This document shows, one piece after another, positions 20,730-30,834 of a stretch of DNA of 64,000 nt. This DNA comes from Cryptomeria japonica. Taxonomy: Eukaryota > Streptophyta > Pinopsida > Cupressales > Cupressaceae. The notes under the pieces are model-generated. The model was given only the letters and a program-made list of their open reading frames with translations. It made no database searches and was not told the DNA's origin. The stretch is taken from assembly GCF_030272615.1 (NCBI RefSeq), contig NC_081406.1, positions 172,012,361 to 172,076,360 on the forward strand. Reading direction: 5' to 3'. A program made the position numbers and the translations under genes. Position 1 is the stretch's first letter; every line of letters starts with the position of its first letter.

Positions 20730-23280
20730 AATTCCTTCTTTGAATTGCTTGTTTGTTTTTGATAAGGTTGGATATGATAAGGTGTAGAGAAATCTGAGAT
20801 GTGTTACAGATTTAACTACCTAGTAATGAGAGGATTCACTCATGAACTAGTTTTAACCTGTGTAGATGTGTCTCTTAGGATGAGCTTATCCTAGATGTAG
20901 AAACAATCTAAAAAGTGATGTGATGCGTTTAATTCAAGCAATATCTAAAAAGAAAACTTGGAGCAAGAACCTCTTAATGTTTTGAGAGTTGGAACGGATT
21001 GATGATGAAGTGATGATGTATAAGTAAGATAATGGATGAAAATATTTTTAACTTCAATAAAAGCTTTGTGTCACAAATGGGACAAACTCTACCTCTTCCC
21101 TTTCAGGTGTTGGTGGTATTTCTCGAGCTACGTTGTATGTGATACAGACGTTTGGGAAAAAGTTGGGATTAATCTTACCTCCTTGGTTTTTGTGATAACT
21201 TAGAGCTCTATATTGCATAAAAGCTCTGCGGTTTAATGTCTCTGAATCAAATTCGTTTGTTTTGCCTTGAAGGTAGAGACGCATGTGATGCAAAAAAACT
21301 CTATGTGAGACAAAGATTTGTCTATTTATATAGAAGAATTTCCTCCTTTTGATCAAAGCCTTTGAGCTCAATGGTCTTCTTTTCAAGTTGATATTCTGAT
21401 GATGCTTCTTCTTTCGTAAGATGTGAAGAATGGTCATAAAGTTTGATTCTTTGTTGTTTGCACTTTGTTTTTGGTATTTTTGGTTGTTTTGAAAGATGTT
21501 TGGTTTGATGAATACTTTATTTTTTGGAAGTGATTTTTCTTTTGATGTTTCTTTGACAAGAAAACAAAGCAAGCACACAAACACAAGAATGTTGCCTCAA
21601 AGGCACAAATGAGTATGGGTCTAGATCAACCCAATCCTTGGACTTTTATATGACCCTTCCTTTAGATGTATTTTCAAAGCCTGAAGTTAGCTCAATTTGC
21701 ACTTGGTCTTTGACTAAAATGAACACACTTCAAACATTTTTTATCCTTAAGGTCAAATGGCCAGTTGTGATAAATTTAGCCCACATCTTGATATTTCTTT
21801 GACTTTGGTACTACATACCTTATGAATCCCGCCGTGGTAGGTAAGGATGTGATATACTAAGTCTTGCACGAACATAACAAATAGATGATCCCTATAATGG
21901 GGGAGTCACCACTTTTATCAAGCCACAAGTGACTTTTCAAAAAGCTATGTTTCTACTCAAGGAAATATGTATGGTGAGTATCTTGGGAGCAAAACCATCT
22001 ATGCTCTTGCACTAAATTATATCACAAATATTCTCAATCAATAGAATGGGTGGGCTACTACTTAAAGGTGTTTAGTCATGTTTGATGTTTTTGGACATAA
22101 GTTCATTCTGCAGTGACTCACTTAAGAGCCTTGTAACCAGTGGTGGGGCCCATTTGTCCTTTCGGCCAGTTACACTGTAGGAACAACTATACCCAAGGCT
22201 ACAGCTTTCGCTCACACCTAATTTCTATAGCGGCTCGAAGGATTTACCGCTCGAGGTCGTTCCCAAGAGTATTGATCCCTTGGCAAGCCTCTCTTAAAAA
22301 GATAAAATTTGAGTGTTACTAACACTTTTCTCTTGCACCTAGGACCACGAGAGCCAAGGGAGAGGATAGTGTGTGTTAGAAGTAGGACCACTCAACCAAC
22401 TCTTTTGCACAAGTGTGCCAAACACAAAATTCACTTGTTCCTTTTAACTTGTCATCGCAATGATTTTCTATCTATTTGGAGATTTTGCTCCAACAATCAT
22501 GGTGTTCTTTTTAATTTTCAAAGGCAATTGTTTGAGTAAACTAGAATTTGAAAATCCTGGTTAACTTAATGAAAAACACGTTTGCATGAAGTAAAATTGC
22601 TTTAAAAATGAGACAAGTTGATTGTGAATTTTATTTGCACCAAAAATGGAAGTGTGGATTGTGAGTTTTAGCTTGATGCAAGAAATAAAATTTGTCTTGC
22701 TGATTTTAAGCACCAAAAGAATTTGTTCCTAACTTTGCAAAAAAATAAATTTGCGTGTTTGTTTTTGTGATTCTTTTTAACTTTGAACAAATGTGATTCT
22801 TTTTAGAGCTCTAAACGAAAGATGTGGTTCTTTTTAAAACTCCGAATGAAAGTGTAGTTGATTTTAACCCAAAAGGAAAATGAATTTATTTTATCCTAAC
22901 TTGAAAGACAAAGCTAACAATATGAACAAATTTATTTCCTAAGCTAAAATTGCTAAAAATAATCCTATTGTAGGGGTTAGTTAAAACCTGCACAAAAGAT
23001 AATTAGTTAGAAAAATCCACATGTTTTGGTGGGCTTCTACAAGCCTAAAATTTTTGGTTTTTGATTACAAGGAATTTTCTTACAACTCTCTGTTACAATA
23101 GCTCTACTCTATGTGAAAATAAAAGTGCTATTTAATACGAAAGAGCAACAATATAGACAATAGCGCTAAAGTATCAATTTGCGAAGGTGCTAAATTGAGA
23201 ACAAAAATGCAAGAGAATGACTTGTGTGTCAATTAAAACATTCAAAAGTTAGTAGTCTTCAAAATGATTGCTCTTTGATT
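20730..23280 (-). other. E1 leader region
   Basis: About 2.55 kb between PBS and gag. It contains one longer open frame (21054-21584), described separately. Two blocks are conserved, in the same order, in the leader of E4 on the other strand (21945-22016 with 58102-58170; 22321-22365 with 57245-57290), so at least these are element sequence under constraint or shared descent. The rest shows no recognised feature. Confidence 0.75.
21054..21584 (-). CDS. Unrecognised 176-codon frame upstream of E1 gag
   Basis: Open for 176 codons in the same sense as gag-pol, about 320 bp before the gag start. I do not recognise it. It begins with a hydrophobic stretch, is Lys/Asn-rich in the middle, and has a more protein-like C-terminal half ('HMRLYLQGKTNEFDSETLNR', 'REIPPTPEREEVEFVPF'). 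Ogre-type Tat elements carry an extra frame 5' of gag, so position makes it a candidate, but length alone in AT-rich DNA is weak evidence. Confidence 0.4.
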   Translation of the reverse strand: MFVCLLCFLVKETSKEKSLPKNKVFIKPNIFQNNQKYQKQSANNKESNFMTILHILRKKKHHQNINLKRRPLSSKALIKRRKFFYINRQIFVSHRVFLHHMRLYLQGKTNEFDSETLNRRAFMQYRALSYHKNQGGKINPNFFPNVCITYNVAREIPPTPEREEVEFVPFVTQSFY

Positions 23281-23296
23281 AACATCGGGTTCACCA
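23281..23296 (-). other. E1 primer binding site
   Basis: Two bases inside the 5' LTR, the minus strand reads 'TGGTGAACCCGATGTT'. It begins TGG, as expected for pairing with a tRNA 3' CCA end. I did not identify the tRNA. Confidence 0.75.
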
Positions 23297-23298
23297 AA

Positions 23299-25110
23299 TG
23301 ATGCTCTGCAAAAAGGATTAGAAAATCTGTTTGATGGCAACACACACAAGAGCACAAGAAACAAACGTTAGTGTTAGCAACAAAAGATTATCCTAAACAG
23401 GCATATCAAGAGAGATATTAAGCATGAAATAGAAAGCATATAAACATAGAATAAAATAGCTAATCAAGATGCTCATAGTTGCTCCTCCCTTGTTCCTCTC
23501 CTCTCCAAGTTCCACATGAGTGTAGCTCTCAGCTTTTAGCACTAGCCATGGATGCCATATGGATTTATGATGGTTGAATATGATAAGCAAATGCTATGCA
23601 AGTGTAGATAGTGATGTTGTGAAAAAGCTCTATGCTAATACCAGTATAACAACAATACTCTAATGCTTCCTCCTTTGCTTGAGAAGAAGGGTTCTATTTA
23701 TAGAAGAAATGGGGAAATGAAGGGTTAAGATTGAACAATCTTAACAAGGGTTAGGATTGAAAGATATTCAATCCATGTGAGACTTTCAACCCAATCCCAT
23801 GTTGACAAGTGTCACCATGAGGAGGCTTGAGAGGAGAGATAAGGAGCATTAAATGCTTGAGGGGACATGATGGTTACCCTAGTCAAAGAAATAAATGCTT
23901 TGAAGAGACACATGGGTTACATGAGGGTTAAGTTAGGGGTCAAAGTCCTTAACCATGGGTGCAAGTGGAATTAACCATTAATGGTCATGTAAGAGCCATA
24001 AGTGGTTTGGAAGACTTTAGAGGTTAATTTGTTGAACACACAAAGCATTAAATACTTTTTAAAGACTTTGGAGTCTTTGAGAAGTGACTCCAATTTGCTT
24101 AGGAATGTGACAATATTTAGGGGATGGATTAGGTTAATTAGGAAGGGTTTAGAAGAATCTAGAAGGGGTTTAGGCATGCAAGTGGATTTTGTAGGAAAAT
24201 GCAAGTGGGAGGAATTTTGGTATTTTCAATTAAAATAAAATCATTTATGTCAATTAAATGGTGTAAGTTGCATTTGGATAAATATTTAAATAAATATTAA
24301 TTTATTTACATGAGAAAAAGAAGATAAAGCATTAAATGCTTGAAGACTTTGAGGGAAACCATTAAAGGCTTAAGAAGACTCTAGAAGAAAGCCATTAAGT
24401 TTGAAGACTTTAAGGGAAACCATTAAAGGCTTAAGAAGACTCTAGAAGGAAGCCATTAAGTTTGAAGACTTTAAGGGAAACCATTAAAGGTTTGAGAAGA
24501 CTCTAGAAGGAAGCCATTAAGCTTGAAGACTTTAAGGGAAACCATTAAAGGTTTTAGAAGACTCTAGAAGGAAGCCATTAAGTTTGAAGACTTTAAGAGA
24601 AACTATTAAAGGTTTCAAGTGGGTGAGGATAAATAGGATTTTAAATAAATAATAATTTTTTTTATTTAAAATAGTTGTGCAACTTGCATTTGTAGGAAAA
24701 TGCAAGTGGGTGGAGGATAAAGGTGATTTAAATAAATAATTTATTTAAAATAGTTGTGCAACTTGCATTTGTAGGAAAATGCAAGTGGGTGGAGGATAAA
24801 GGTGATTTAAATAAATTTTAATTTATTTAAATGTGAGAGATGGGATTTTGGGGGTTTTAAATAAATATTAATTTATTTAAATGTGAGAGAAGATTTAATT
24901 AAACAAATATGATTTATTTATTTAATTAATGGTCTGAATTTGGTTAAGTGAATTAAATCAAATAAATTGAATAATTTATTTAATTAAGAGGAGAAGAGGG
25001 TTAAGATGAATTAATTAAATATTAATTTAATTAATTATTGATTGATGGTTAAATAATCAAATAAATACTAAATATTCATTTAATTAAGTGGACAGATTTA
25101 TGAGACTACA
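23299..25110 (-). repeat. E1 5' LTR
   Basis: 1812 bp, TG...CA, followed by the target duplication 'ctata' at 25111-25115. The likely promoter TATA is at 23695-23703 (minus strand 'CTATAAATA'). It is 120 bp longer than the 3' LTR, almost all explained by two extra 61-bp units. Confidence 0.95.
24342..24646. repeat. 61-bp tandem repeat, 5 units (E1 5' LTR)
   Basis: Units start at 24342, 24403, 24464, 24525 and 24586, exactly 61 bp apart. A second duplication of about 75 bp ('tagttgtgcaacttgcattt' plus flanks) follows at about 24670-24820 and is also present in the other LTR. Confidence 0.92.
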
Positions 25111-25834
25111 CTATATTAATTCAAGAGGGTAGAATAGTTGTATTTTTAGTGATAAATTGAATGAGGATAGGTGATGATATTATGTCTATAACCAATAATT
25201 CTATGCCATAATACAAGATTTACACTACTGGAGACATTACTTGTTGCTAAAAGATTTTTTGTTGTACATAGACCACTAGATGTTGAGGTTCATTAAGTTA
25301 GGTAATGCTCAGTTAAAGGCACATGAGGTGGGTAAAATATCTCTTGGGTTATTATTTTGTATTGAAGCAACATGTAGGTAAAACTAACAAGGTTGCATGT
25401 GCCTTGAGTGTGCCTTGCGTATGAGGAAATAATTGTTGTTCTAAATGATGGTTAAACTAGTGGTTATGGAGGATTTGTGTGCCACAAATTTGAGTTTTTT
25501 AGATGCATGCAACACATGTATGGAGTGTTAGGTTGGAGATAGAGGCCCATAAAATGAATTTTTCATGTAAGAGGGATACCTATTCAAGAGGTCATAGTTA
25601 TGTATCCCATGAATTTCAACAAAGGGATAACCTCATTAGAGAGTTGCATAGAGGGAGTCTTGAAGGAGATTTTAGTGTATAGAGGACACAAACCATGTTG
25701 AAGGAGAGGTATTTCCATTTGATTTTATAAAAATAATGTACACATATTTGTATAGAGATGCAATATTTGTCAAACAATAAAGATAGTGCTTTAAAACACC
25801 AGGATATACAAGACACTACATACGCCATATAGAT
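25111..25834 (+). pseudogene. Ty3/gypsy RNase H and integrase fragment (G0, right part)
   Basis: This continues the G0 reading cut at 9131: 'LIQEGRIVVF', then after stops 'HMRWVKYLLGYYFVLKQHVG' with 'KTNKVACALS' (about 25325-25415), the C-terminal gypsy RNase H block. Integrase zinc-region pieces follow: 'DNLIRELHRGSLEGDFSV' (about 25627-25680) and 'YKTLHTPYRLLEE' (about 25809-25847). Homology ends where the copia LTR begins. The plus-strand sense agrees with the fragments at 288 and 8868. Many stops and frameshifts. Confidence 0.8.
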
Positions 25835-26012
25835 TGTTGGAGGAACTTACGAGGCAATTCACAAGATTGCATTCAATTATATTATGAATGGAATTTATAC
25901 ATGAAATGGATGCATTCATGGTTTCAACAACTTATTTAACAAACTAAAATAAAAAAAATAACAAGCCAATAACAAATAGATAAAGGGAGCTCAATGATGT
26001 AATACGTCAACA
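25835..26012 (-). repeat. C1 copia 3' LTR (short)
   Basis: 178 bp. In element sense it starts 'TGTTGACG' and ends 'CTCCAACA' (inverted TGTTG/CAACA). A purine-rich 'AATGAGGAAGAA' lies directly upstream and a copia pol C-terminus before that. It sits exactly where G0 integrase homology stops. No matching 5' LTR was found, so the boundaries rest on the PPT, the terminal repeats and the break in G0. Confidence 0.65.
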
Positions 26013-26182
26013 TTCTTCCTCATTATATCATTGTTTTCAAGTATTAATTAAAGAATCTTGAAAAGATTCAAACTTCACATGTCCAAGAGGCTTGATGAAT
26101 ATGTTACCACATTGCTCTTTAGTAGCACACAAAATTGGAGCTCAATATTATTTTTGTAAATATGTTCTCATATGAAGTGACA
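26013..26182 (-). pseudogene. C1 copia pol C-terminus
   Basis: Minus-strand copia RNase H tail: 'EHIYKNNIELQFC', then after a one-base shift 'NIFIKPLGHVKFESF', matching the family's ADIFTKPL block. Its upstream part lies at 45883-46193, beyond the TRIM and E2 insertions. The two edges meet in the same codon context (Cys-His-Phe-Ile). Confidence 0.8.
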
Positions 26183-26298
26183 TATTACAAGTGTGGTTGC
26201 CGTTGCACCAAAAGATCATCCTGTTAATTCCTGATACAACCAGTAGACTTATAGAATCTACAAGAGGAGGTTAAGCCATGTCACAAACACAAGCACTG
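26183..26298 (-). mobile_element. TRIM, 3' LTR distal part
   Basis: 116 bp that matches the lower part of the TRIM 5' LTR at 45719-45834. Its lower end should read 'tgttacaag' but has 'tattacaag'. The rest of this LTR is at 45617-45664, separated by E2. Removing E2 and one copy of its 5-bp duplication leaves 159 bp, exactly the length of the TRIM 5' LTR. Confidence 0.85.
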
Positions 26299-27106
26299 TG
26301 TTGGTTGAAAATTTTGTACACTTGGGGAAATATACAAAATTGTGGTTTCAACCACAGCACATGAGTAAAAACTCTCCTAATTTAGGGGAGACTCCCCCTA
26401 TCTAACTACAACTTTGAAAATAAAATAGGATGGGACAACAATCTTTCTTCTTCCTTCAAGAAAGACAATATCCTTTTCTCTTCACAGAAAAGGATAGCGA
26501 TTGGCTATAAACAACAATAACCCCTTTCGAATGAAATGAGTGAAAAGAAATGAAGTTTCTTGAAAGGGCAAAGACTTCCGCCACTTCCATCAGGATGAGA
26601 TGACAATATCAAGCTCAAAGACTTGATTATGTGAAGTCCTATCTACCCTTTTTTACACTAATGCTATAAAGAATGAGTTATGACAGCTCAAAGACTGAAA
26701 AAACACTATTCTTTTCTACTTTAAATAATGGGAAGTAGTATAAGCACACAGACTTACAACTATTTCTCACATAATCTATTCCTAAATTCTCTTAAGGGCA
26801 AGTGAAAGCACAAAGACTTGCAACTTCTCTCAACAAAATATTTAATTTAATCTATATTAAACTCAACTACTTGCAACATAAAGACCGCAAATTAGAAGTG
26901 ATTAAGCTCTTAAGGAAAACTTGCAAGAAAGATAATATAGAACACTAACTCAAGAATGTAGCACAAAGACTCAAAGCTTGAGAAATTTCCTTCTATTCCT
27001 TTCAATTCTTGAATTTACACATGAAAGCTCAAAGACTTCTTTGCTGTAAATTTGGCAGAGTTTTTGTTTGCATTCCAAAAGATAATATTACAATATACCC
27101 CTCAAG

Positions 27107-27115
27107 TATTTATAG
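27107..27115 (-). promoter_or_regulatory. Putative TATA box in E2 3' LTR
   Basis: Minus-strand 'CTATAAATA', conserved at 40160-40168 in the 5' LTR. It lies about 290 bp after the stop of the LTR-encoded frame, which puts that frame in U3 and outside the start of the genomic RNA. Confidence 0.55.
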
Positions 27116-27402
27116 AAGAGGAGACTTGAGAAAAAGGTGGGAGGATCCTAAATAACTTGAGAGATTCTCTCAACACCAAGACTTATTCAATAACTAATTA
27201 AGAATTCATTAACTAACTAAGACTTATTCCAACTAGAGTCCTAATTGGACACAGCTTGTAGTTGCCTTACATGTAATTACAAAAGTGCAAGTAATGTGTA
27301 ACTTGTATTTTACAAAAAATACTTTTATATGTAACTTGTCAAAACAAAATTACAACTAAAGATTACAAAAGAGGGAAAATACAACTAAGTGTTGAAAAAC
27401 AC

Positions 27403-30400
27403 TTATGTTGTAGAATGTGAAGACATGAATCCTTTAAACTTCTGGATGCTCACTTGTAGTTCCTCGGAATTCAGTTCATGGGTGTTCTTGGCAACAACCA
27501 TGGTCTTCACAATAGTGCCATGACACCTGAGGAGCGCATAGTTGTTTTTATCCATGATAGACTAGATTTCACGCCAAAAGGCTTGGTGTTTCATCAATAT
27601 CTGAATTGAAGCGGCTGAGAATTGTTCGCTCCTCCATTCATTATGAATCCTCATCTATAAATCAGCAAGAACTTCTTCTTTTGGAATCAACTCTCCATCC
27701 TAACTTACTATGTTGCAAGAGGCCCTTTCACAATGTGAGACAATATCTCGGAAAACTTCACCCCAGAATCTCTTTGCATCACCGATCTCCTCAATGAGGA
27801 ATTTAAGAACAAGGGCCTTGTTTTCCAGGAGTTCTTCAAATTCCAAATACATGATCTTGGAAGAGATGATAGCACGCTCCTACAAAACACTCAGGTGTTG
27901 TTGGGGCATGGTACACTAGATTGTCAAAATTTCTTCAACACTTTCCAGATTCTTTTTGAAAGCATTAGAGGTTTGATCCAGTTTCTCCTCAATGGTCTCT
28001 AACTTAGACATCATCTAGAAAATGTTTTTCATTACCTGTGCACATAGATCATGAAGCTGATCAACAAAGGAATCCAATGCTTGTACCTTCTGAGCAGCCC
28101 TTTCCACTCCATGAATTGATTCTTGAGAACTAGAAGAACCTATGGATTTACTCTCTTCAGCAATAGGTTTTGTAATTTTATGAACGACTACCATAAGTTG
28201 TCAGTTTTCATCTTCTAGCTTGTCTTTCTTTGCTAGAAGCTCATCACACCTTTGCACCAATGAAGCAACAAAAAACTGAGTATCATGTTTAATGACCTGA
28301 TGCATTTGTTTTCCCAACTCTATCCTTGTAACCTTATAATCAACAACTGACATTTCCTCAAGTGGCTTATCTGCAATAGGTTCCACAATTTCAAATAGCT
28401 TCATCTTGTTGCTGTCAACAGTTACTCTGGAGATAGTCTTGGCCTTCTTAGCAACTTTGGATCTGGACTATTTCAGTTGATGATAGTCGAAGGCATTAGG
28501 TGAGATTTCTTGCTTCTTCATTTTTGGGGTAAAATAACTAAGCCATGGAGGCAAAGTCATCAACTCCCCTCCAGTAGTAGCCGTAGGCAAAGGAGAAGTA
28601 GATTCTGTTTGAATCACCGTGGTCATCCTGGGAGGAATATCTGTTTGGACAACGAACATGGTTTGCTCAGTTACTAATGGGCATGAAGATTGCCTCATGA
28701 ATTATTCAAAACCAGAAGTGGAAATATCAATTTCTGATAACTGGATGCAAGTAGGAATATCCTCAAGAAATTCCAACACACTTTCTTGTTCATGATCAGG
28801 AGATGGCTCGTATGCTGAAATGGGAATAGCATTCTGAGGAGACTCATCCACAAGCAAATCAGGAGGAGAAAGATGCATCTCAATGGAAACTAGAAGAATG
28901 ATCTCATGAGGCAAGTTTGAAATTAGAGACTTGAGAGCATCATTAGATTGCTGCCCCTCTTTTGGATTATCCATATCGATCACTTGGACATGAAATTGTG
29001 ATTTTTCCATCCCACGAACCATCGTCTCCTCAGGAGGAAGCACTATTGCACGACTGACTCACAACTTGATCCTTGTGCCCAAAGATGATGTACCCTCCTT
29101 GTTGTCAAACTGAATCTCAGACTTACATCCAAGAGGACCCGTAGAATCATCTTCTTTTCCAACCTTGATTTTTATAAGTCTAAGAACATTCTTTTTCAAC
29201 CATGCATTAGTGTTAGCCAAAATAGGCTGAAATCTCTCAAGAATGGATATGCACTCTTAGTGTGACCATTGGATCAAAGGAAGTGGAGCTTCCTCGACCC
29301 TCCATGAAATGTATTTAGGATCAAGTATGTGCCCATCATCAAGCATCCCTTGTGGGATATCCACCAAGTTCAAATCAACAATTTGCTCAACAACGAGCCT
29401 GTAGTAATCCATCTTTAGAACTTCAGCTTCTGTGCAGAGATCTACCTAGATGTCCTCAATGCGATGCACATGCACAAATGATTTCTTGATCTTCTCCTTC
29501 ATACCCCTGTAATAAAAATAAGCTCTAGGTTTAAACCTTTTGAGATTGATTTCTTGCAGTTCAGTCTCCATGGCCTTAGCTTTCATAGATGTGACAAGGA
29601 AATACTGACCAATTTTCAATGGGTTTGTTTTAGAGATCCCCATACTAACCTTGTGTCTAGCAGACTGAAAAGTGTGGACAGCCATGATCTGTCTTCCCAA
29701 CTCCATAAGAACGATCTTATTAGTTGGGTATCTCGGAAGCATATATGGCTGGCCGTCATAGCATCGAATTCTCATATAGGTGAAGGTGGAAAACTGTAGA
29801 AACAAACATCCATACTCGCACACCTTTTCCCATGCCTCATCTGATACTCTCCTATTTTTGAGAGTTCTGTCAAACTGACACATGAAATATCCGAAGAATG
29901 CATCTTGGACTCTTCTGAAATGCAGTCTACTGGGTCTCAATGACAACTAGTCATAATATTTCCAGACTGGTATAAGTGAGCGATCACCCTTGGTAGAAAG
30001 ACCTGGAAAGTGTCTAAGTGATGCTGCCAAGTATACCAAATACGAATTCATGAAGAAGGTCATGGTAGTAGGGATTGCTACAATTTGTTCACACAAGGCA
30101 TCGCTGATGACTTCTCCCCATGAAATATGATGAGACTACCTTATGAACATGATGAATTGGTACATCCATGGCTCAAAGGCATTGGAATGCTCAAGGCCCA
30201 TCATCCTACTGAGAAGAGTTATGGTGTCTCCTATTTCCCATTTGAAATCACAATGGTACAACTCCACCCACCTTGAGAAGGAGGCTCGTGGCTCTTGGAT
30301 CCACTTGTTGATATGTCGCTTGCAATCTTTTTCCCTCTTCACGTAATACTCTGCTACACTTTCTTTGGAGATTTCCATGTAAACAGGTGCAGGAGGTATT

Positions 30401-30834
30401 ATGAAGACCTTCTCAATTGTATCTGCATCAAGATGGATTATAGCTTCGCCATCATCATTTTTGATGACTCTTGACTCTTTGTCAAAATGATGGGCACAGG
30501 TGAGAACAAATTCAGGTTCTAGGGCAGCCACCAGGAAAGAAGATGCATGATGGATATGGTTGGCCAACAACCTCTACAAGTTATTATCTTGTGGATCTTT
30601 TACCCTCTTGATGAATTTTGACATATCAACATGCCCTATTTCCGTATCTCTGATACGATCCAAAGGGGAAGAAACTTGGGAAGGTGCTACCTCGTTCTGA
30701 TATTTGTCATATTTGTACTTCATCTTTTTTGAAACTAGAGATGTCGACAAATCTAACATCGATTGTGAACTTGGAATATTGTGATGAAGTCTTAAAAGAG
30801 TTAAGGCAACATCATAGTCAGCTGCAAATATCAT
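27403..30834 (-). pseudogene. LTR-encoded long reading frame, copy A (unknown protein)
   Basis: One frame of about 1,140 codons with point stops but no frameshift, from the ATG at 30834 to TAA at 27403. I do not recognise it with certainty. The N-terminal part (residues about 60-500) looks like a folded plant transposon-associated domain: 'TEIGHVDMSKFIKRVKDPQ', 'HLDADTIEKVFIIPP', 'DTITLLSRMMGLEHS', 'RLHFRRVQDAFFGYF', 'FTYMRIRCYDGQPYMLPRY'. The middle is acidic and disordered and holds 'LPPWLSYFTPKMKK'. The C-terminal third is coiled-coil-like ('LVQRCDELLAKKDKLEDEN'). Most stops in this copy are sense codons in copy B. Comparison with plant mobile domain and plant transposon protein families would be informative. 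Confidence 0.8.

Larger units (their letters stand above)
9132..25110 (-). mobile_element. E1: Tat-like Ty3/gypsy LTR retrotransposon, about 16 kb
   Basis: Nearly complete element on the minus strand. It has two long LTRs (9132-10823 and 23299-25110) that begin TG and end CA, flanked by an exact 5-bp target duplication 'ctata' (9127-9131 and 25111-25115). A PBS and a PPT are in the expected places. Domain order in element sense: leader, gag with zinc knuckle, aspartic protease, G-patch-like spacer, RT, gypsy RNase H, archaeal-type RNase H, integrase, 2.5-kb 3' UTR. RNase H of the archaeal type after the gypsy RNase H marks the Tat lineage. From 20729 to 15129 the coding sequence stays in a single frame broken only by point stops, so the ancestor probably had one gag-pol frame. 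LTRs differ by about 2% in the first 400 bp (my count), plus repeat-number changes. Confidence 0.93.
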
